Assembly: GCA_039936115.1 (NCBI GenBank)
Contig: JBDTIZ010000006.1
Location: 1 to 10,586, forward strand
DNA length: 10,586 nucleotides
DNA from: DATIJJ01 sp039936115
GTDB taxonomy: Bacteria; Pseudomonadota; Gammaproteobacteria; DSM-16500
Direction of reading: 5' to 3'
Each line of letters starts with the position of its first letter. Position 1 is the first letter of the stretch. The notes beneath the pieces are model-generated. The model did no database searches, was not told the DNA's origin, and saw only the letters and a program-made list of their open reading frames with translations. This document shows, one piece after another, positions 7,143-10,586 of this stretch. The translations under genes and the position numbers were made by a program.

Positions 7143-8375
7143 ATGGATACAAGAAAAGAAGAAAAAGATTTAGAAGGTTCGAAAAGCAAACAAGTGGCAA
7201 TAGACTCAAGCGATTCGGAAAGTAAACAAGATGAGATAGATTTAAAAGATCCTGGTCTTATCCCCTATTTACTCATTCAAAAACTAGCATCTGAACGTTG
7301 GTCTAAATTCGTAAGAATGACTGTATCTGCGGGCTTAGATCCTAACAGTCGTACCGCCACTGCAGACCTTGACACTTCCTGTGCTAATACGCTGGGCGCG
7401 CTAGCTATCATTTTTTTGGGAGAATCAAACGCGAAGGAATTATTAAAACGATTATCTCAGACACATATTGCTAATGTAGGTTTTAAGTCACCGATGACAG
7501 GTAAGCAACAAACATATGGGATTGCAAATTTTGCCAGTAAAAATATTTTACATGCTCCTGATTTAGAGCAAGAATTAAAATCTTTGACTGCTAATCCAGA
7601 AACCGTAAACAAGATTGGTGACATGATTGAACCTAGTTTAGGTCGCTTTACTGATGACCGTTTTACCTCCGACGGTAAAGCGTATTTTGAAAATATTGAA
7701 CACAATTTTAATGACTCTGTTACTACTGAGTTAAAAGCAGAAATATTAGCAAACCATAAAACTGTAAAAGAAGGTCAAACGCAAATTTATTTTGTTGTCC
7801 TCCTAACTACTAATGATAATAGTTCCACTACGTACGAACATGTTTTTGTAATTGAACAGTTTTACTCATCTGAAACTCAAGAAGTACTTCATAGACTTTA
7901 TCAATCGTGGATCAAGCAAGCAACTTTGCTGGATGATTTTACTAAGCGTCAATATGGAACAAAAACTGAAAATACATATGACAAAAGTCAAATTATTGCT
8001 TTTCTAGATAATTTTCAATTATATTCTTCTACCAAAAAAACTAAGAAAGCAACGGACTCTACAACATGTTTTGGTTACGTAAGTCAAAGTAGCGATAAGC
8101 GCTGTACGTTTGGCCAAAACAATTCACTCATAGGAACGTGTGTACGGTATTTTTCTACTACAATTGACCCAAAAAACTGCAGAGATAATTTAGCCGTATT
8201 TGAAAAATCACATCCCGAGAAGAGTAAGTGGCAGCAAGCTACTGCTACTGTAGGCAAACTGCTAGCAGGCGCGAGTTTCATCGCCGCTGCCGGTGCTAGT
8301 GCTTATGTTGCTTATGGGACTGATGCTGGCGCGAATCCATCTGACCCTAACAATTCATCTTCTCCTAGTCCTTAA
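7143..8375 (+). CDS. Unrecognised protein with cysteine-protease-like Cys/His motifs and a C-terminal hydrophobic anchor
   Basis: This 410-residue protein belongs to no family I can name with certainty. Residues 1-37 are charged and Ser/Asp/Lys-rich, probably disordered. The middle has features of a papain-like cysteine peptidase fold: DTSCANTLGALAIIFLG (77-93) looks like a nucleophile Cys80 at the start of a helix. EHVFVIEQF (232-240) places His233 on a strand, and LYQSWI (252-257) follows. This Cys, then His-x-F-x-I, then YQS order is a motif inference only. C309, C321, C333 and C346 are spaced 12, 12 and 13 residues apart. Residues 373-391 (LLAGASFIAAAGASAYVAY) form one Ala/Gly-rich hydrophobic segment, followed by a 19-residue Ser/Pro/Asn tail, as in tail-anchored proteins. 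No N-terminal signal peptide is seen. The ATG start has GGAG seven bases upstream. It follows the ankyrin/TPR gene by 267 bp on the same strand, so a joint role at a host membrane is conceivable but unproven. Confidence 0.85.
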   Translation: MDTRKEEKDLEGSKSKQVAIDSSDSESKQDEIDLKDPGLIPYLLIQKLASERWSKFVRMTVSAGLDPNSRTATADLDTSCANTLGALAIIFLGESNAKELLKRLSQTHIANVGFKSPMTGKQQTYGIANFASKNILHAPDLEQELKSLTANPETVNKIGDMIEPSLGRFTDDRFTSDGKAYFENIEHNFNDSVTTELKAEILANHKTVKEGQTQIYFVVLLTTNDNSSTTYEHVFVIEQFYSSETQEVLHRLYQSWIKQATLLDDFTKRQYGTKTENTYDKSQIIAFLDNFQLYSSTKKTKKATDSTTCFGYVSQSSDKRCTFGQNNSLIGTCVRYFSTTIDPKNCRDNLAVFEKSHPEKSKWQQATATVGKLLAGASFIAAAGASAYVAYGTDAGANPSDPNNSSSPSP

Positions 8376-8421
8376 TATGCTTCAGACGATAATCCAATTT
8401 TTTATATCGTCCGCTGCATAT
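8375..8421 (+). other. Two-part hairpin at the 3' end of the 410-residue gene
   Basis: ATATGC (8375-8380) pairs with GCATAT (8416-8421). After a 4-base internal loop on each side (TTCA and CGCT), GACGATA (8385-8391) pairs with TATCGTC (8405-8411) around an AT-rich loop. The outer arm overlaps the last base of the stop codon. The sequence after it is A-rich rather than T-rich, so it is more likely an mRNA 3' structure than a stand-alone terminator on the plus strand. Confidence 0.5.
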
Positions 8422-8429
8422 AGAAGATG

Positions 8430-8489
8430 AAAAAAAGGTCGGGCTTACGTGTGCGTATTTAAACTCATAACGCACACGCAAGCCTGACC
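8430..8489 (-). terminator. Strong intrinsic terminator of the flavoprotein gene, perhaps bidirectional
   Basis: A 20-base arm at 8437-8456 (GGTCGGGCTT then ACGTGTGCGT) faces 8470-8489 with only two non-Watson-Crick positions, one a possible G-U pair, around a 13-base loop. On the minus strand the stem is followed at once by seven T (bases 8436-8430), the classic Rho-independent arrangement, about 75 nt beyond the flavoprotein stop codon. On the plus strand only a pyrimidine-rich CTTCTCTCTCTATTT follows, so termination of the 410-residue gene from the other side would be weaker. The long arms are unusual for a simple terminator. Confidence 0.85.
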
Positions 8490-8564
8490 CTTCTCTCTCT
8501 ATTTATCTCACACCTGTTTTCCATTCACCCTTAATTTTGAAAAATGTATAACTTAACCTGCCAG

Positions 8565-10028
8565 CTACTTTATTTGCTTCTCCTCAGGTAAAATCATAGA
8601 AATTAATTGATTATTATAGTTAACAACCGAGAGCACTGATTCAAAGCAGGTAGAAGATCCTCCATACCAAGTATGATTCTGTCCTTGAAAATCTAAGATT
8701 TTCCATGGATAGCCGGCGAGAATTTGTTCTGCATCATAATGAGGAAAATAAGACCATTCTTTTTGTAAACCAACTGCAACATCTTTCAACCCCATCATAG
8801 TCAGTTCTTCTTTTAAGGATACGTCAATCTCTGATTTATTATAATTTTCATTATCAATATATTGCAGTGCAACTAGATCTAGCCTTTCGTGATGATCCGA
8901 ATTGTGTAATCTTGTGCATTCTTCAGAATTCCTCAAATTAAGAAGATGCCCAGGTCCATCAATATTTAAGTTTTTCGGAAAAACAATGCGCTGATGTTCC
9001 AACCGCTTGTCAGCTGTGCAGCTGATAATCGAGGTAATAAATGTTGACGCTTTTTGTTTTGAAAAGGCATCTAACTCATTTTGTGTAGGTTCTTTTAGTA
9101 TTGAAAGAGAATCTTTCATGGGCAATGTTAAAATAATTTCATCTGCTAACCATTCTGTTTCTTTTCCGGTTACTTGATCGATTCCTCTAATGACCACTGG
9201 CGCAGCGGGTTGGTCTCGCTCAATCACTTTGATATCGATATTATATCGAATATTTAATTCATATTGTTTTACGATTGTTTCCCAAATGGCTTGATATCCT
9301 TCCGGCAACACATAAGCAATAGGTTTATTGGCTATAAGCCCCCAAAAACATTGTCGTAAAAAAACCGGACTAACAAACCAAAGTGCGTAAAGCGCTGGAC
9401 TATTTTCTAAAAACCCATAGCCTGTACTAACATAACAAGCCTTAAAAAAAGGCAATAATATTTGTAGCCCATTTTCTACTAAGAAATCATGCGTAGAGTG
9501 GCTGAGCAAAGGCAAAAAATTATTATCTGGTTTTGGTAAAAAATCGCGTGAATATTTGCCGAATATTTTGCGGTGTAAAAATTGATATTTTATAAGAGCA
9601 ATAATTAAATTTAATCTGCTCCACAACGATCGGGTAGTTTTCAATTTTTTTGGCAATTTTTGTAATGAAGGAAGAAGGTTTCCCTTTACTACTTCCTGTC
9701 TTAGCCAATTTTTTCCATTAATAACAGAGTGAGCTGAATTATCTAAAAAGAAATATTGCTCATTAGAAAAAATTGGCGAAGAATTATTTTCAATATGGAG
9801 ATCTTTTAGCAGCTTAAATAATTCGCCATAGCCTGCATGAAGATAGGTTGCACCCATTTCATGAAGTTGATTATGAAAAGCTAAGCTTAAACATTTCCCA
9901 CCCAAATGATCTGATTTTTCCAAAATGGTGACATTTTTAATGCCATGAAGAGCAAGAAGATAGGCCATATGGATACCAGCGGGACCGGCTCCAACGATTA
10001 TAAATCGTTTTGCAATTTGGTTGCCCAT
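8565..10028 (-). CDS. FAD-dependent amine-oxidase-like oxidoreductase
   Basis: This 487-residue flavoprotein opens with a Rossmann FAD-binding motif, FIIVGAGPAGIHMAYLLALHG. It is seen here as IIVGAGPAG at about 10-18, with Glu37 ending the second strand (VTILEK) and LGGKC at 42-46 matching the family GG motif. The C-terminal stretch NHTWYGGSSTCFESVL (about 451-466) fits the FAD-contacting end of flavin amine oxidases and related phytoene-desaturase/protoporphyrinogen-oxidase-type enzymes. The central part is hydrophobic and variable, as expected for the substrate region, so the substrate is unknown. I place the start at ATG 10028-10026, not the in-frame TTG at 10034: AAGGGG abuts that TTG but lies six bases before the ATG, the right spacing. 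It is convergent with the 410-residue gene and ends at its own terminator. It is probably cytosolic, as there is no signal peptide. It appears intact and monocistronic. Confidence 0.88.
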   Translation of the reverse strand: MGNQIAKRFIIVGAGPAGIHMAYLLALHGIKNVTILEKSDHLGGKCLSLAFHNQLHEMGATYLHAGYGELFKLLKDLHIENNSSPIFSNEQYFFLDNSAHSVINGKNWLRQEVVKGNLLPSLQKLPKKLKTTRSLWSRLNLIIALIKYQFLHRKIFGKYSRDFLPKPDNNFLPLLSHSTHDFLVENGLQILLPFFKACYVSTGYGFLENSPALYALWFVSPVFLRQCFWGLIANKPIAYVLPEGYQAIWETIVKQYELNIRYNIDIKVIERDQPAAPVVIRGIDQVTGKETEWLADEIILTLPMKDSLSILKEPTQNELDAFSKQKASTFITSIISCTADKRLEHQRIVFPKNLNIDGPGHLLNLRNSEECTRLHNSDHHERLDLVALQYIDNENYNKSEIDVSLKEELTMMGLKDVAVGLQKEWSYFPHYDAEQILAGYPWKILDFQGQNHTWYGGSSTCFESVLSVVNYNNQLISMILPEEKQIK

Positions 10029-10091
10029 ATCCAACCCCTTATTATCTGTTAAGGCTAAGGCGCCCTATTCTGGCTGGGCTGAAATCGGGCT

Positions 10092-10119
10092 GGATTATTA
10101 AGTGGAATATTCCAGTCAA
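10092..10119 (-). promoter_or_regulatory. Candidate promoter of the flavoprotein gene with an embedded palindrome
   Basis: On the minus strand TTGACT (10119-10114) is followed after 16 bases by TAATCC (10097-10092), a good -35 and a poor -10. The perfect 12-bp palindrome TGGAATATTCCA (10103-10114) fills most of the spacer and touches the -35, an arrangement that would suit a repressor operator. No known regulator site is recognised. Confidence 0.35.
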
Positions 10120-10490
10120 TGCATTTATTTGCCGTTGACTTATGCTAAGCACTGCTCCCGTCATATTTGATTTTCTTCTATGCAATTTCTAATCACAGGG
10201 TTCTTAACAACTATGCTATTGACTTAAAGAGATTGGGAATAGGTAGAAAAAGTGCCTAGTAATTCGCTAAATGATTATGTTATGCCCATGGCTTCATCGT
10301 TTACTCAATTAAGTTTTCTATGACTTAAAAGTAGAAGAAGCAGAGTTCGATATAACGAGTGCGTGATTGTTTAAATAAAAAAATAGTGTTACTTCGGAGT
10401 TAGACGTGAATCGCTGATTAGCTAAAATGTTGCTGAGTAAAGCTATGTATGAATGTGAAAAACAGTTTAGAAAGACAGGATAAATTATTT
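10120..10490. other. AT-rich stretch without a recognisable gene
   Basis: Frames on both strands are broken by frequent stops. The only longer open stretch (minus, from 10527) begins inside the adjacent insertion-sequence end and encodes low-complexity, unrecognisable sequence. I see no tRNA, array or conserved protein fragment. TTGACT occurs at 10135-10140 and 10219-10224 on the plus strand, but without a good -10 at proper spacing. It may be decayed sequence beside the IS. Confidence 0.5.
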
Positions 10491-10586
10491 GAGTATGAAA
10501 AATATTTTGTGTAAACGGCCGTCTCATTGATTAAACTCTACCTTCGAATTCAATCATAAACCTAGCTAATGCCGGTTTCCAATCGC
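10491..10586 (-). mobile_element. Right end of an IS256-family (mutator-type) insertion sequence, cut by the window edge
   Basis: The plus strand from 10491 (GAGTATGAAAAATATTTTGT, then GTAAACGGCCGTC) read on the minus strand gives GGCCGTTTACACAAAATA followed by a T-rich run. This resembles IS256-family terminal inverted repeats, which commonly contain TTTACACAAAAT. A transposase C-terminus ends 11 bases before that terminal sequence, the usual layout for the transposase-proximal end. The exact boundary is uncertain by a few bases. The 8-9 bp immediately left (around 10482-10490, AATTATTT) would be one copy of the target duplication. The other end is outside the window. Confidence 0.7.
10531..10586 (-). 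CDS. C-terminal fragment of an IS256-family transposase (partial at window edge)
   Basis: From the right edge, the minus strand reads DWKPALARFMIEFEGRV and then TAA (10533-10531). The two bases before the first full codon (GC) would fit an Arg codon, giving RDWKPAL. This matches the typical last residues of mutator-type IS256-family transposases (W-x-x-A-L-x-x-F-x-I-x-F-E-x-R). Only 17 residues are visible, so whether the rest is intact cannot be judged. Confidence 0.7.
   Translation of the reverse strand, partial: DWKPALARFMIEFEGRV

Noticed and set aside
7457..8281. Two short minus-strand open frames opposite the 410-residue gene (7457-7705 and 8084-8281)
   Set aside because: Antisense shadows of a gene with a good start and ribosome-binding site; no family features.
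9523..9708. Short open frame within the flavoprotein gene
   Set aside because: Same-strand shadow in another phase of an intact enzyme gene.
10029..10034. TTG start for the flavoprotein giving two extra residues
   Set aside because: The AAGGGG ribosome-binding site directly abuts the TTG with no spacer but is six bases from the ATG at 10028.
10318..10527. Possible 69-residue protein on the minus strand
   Set aside because: Its start lies in the IS256-type terminal sequence, it has no recognisable domain, and the composition is that of AT-rich noncoding DNA.
1..10586. CRISPR array, tRNA, rRNA or riboswitch
   Set aside because: No regularly spaced direct repeats, cloverleaf, rRNA core sequence or recognised riboswitch motif was found on either strand by reading.

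Overview
This AT-rich bacterial window looks like an accessory stretch of a host-associated, probably intracellular gammaproteobacterium of the Legionellales type (Legionella, Coxiella, Rickettsiella, Aquicella and relatives). That placement is an inference. It rests on a very large ankyrin/TPR protein, a second protein with eukaryote-interaction features, a decayed secreted chitinase, and a GC-rich palindromic intergenic repeat of the kind scattered through AT-rich intracellular genomes. No rRNA, tRNA or housekeeping gene is present to fix the taxonomy.

Layout. At the left edge (1-93) is a GC-rich inverted repeat with 21-bp perfect arms and a nested hairpin. Two minus-strand genes follow. 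The first (286-861) is an isochorismatase/cysteine-hydrolase-fold enzyme whose catalytic cysteine is replaced by alanine. The second (1027-2115) is a secreted GH18 chitinase reduced to a pseudogene: signal peptide and C-terminal half remain, while the middle, including the expected catalytic DxxDxDxE region, is gone. A divergent intergenic region (2116-2366) carries opposing promoter candidates and a perfect 9-bp-arm palindrome. Two plus-strand genes come next: a 1502-residue ankyrin-TPR protein (2367-6875) and a 410-residue protein (7143-8375) with a possible Cys/His cysteine-protease-like core and a C-terminal hydrophobic anchor. A strong hairpin terminator separates these from a convergent FAD-dependent amine-oxidase-like gene (8565-10028, minus). 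About 460 bp without a recognisable gene follows, then the end of an IS256-family (mutator-type) insertion sequence that runs off the right edge.

How the genes relate. There is no obvious shared metabolic pathway. The strongest functional reading is the plus-strand pair: a large repeat scaffold and a putative tail-anchored protease-like protein, both plausible secreted effectors. They sit in a neighbourhood bounded by a repeat and an IS element and containing a decaying gene, which fits a plastic accessory locus. Effector status and the protease assignment are inferences from domain architecture and motif spacing.
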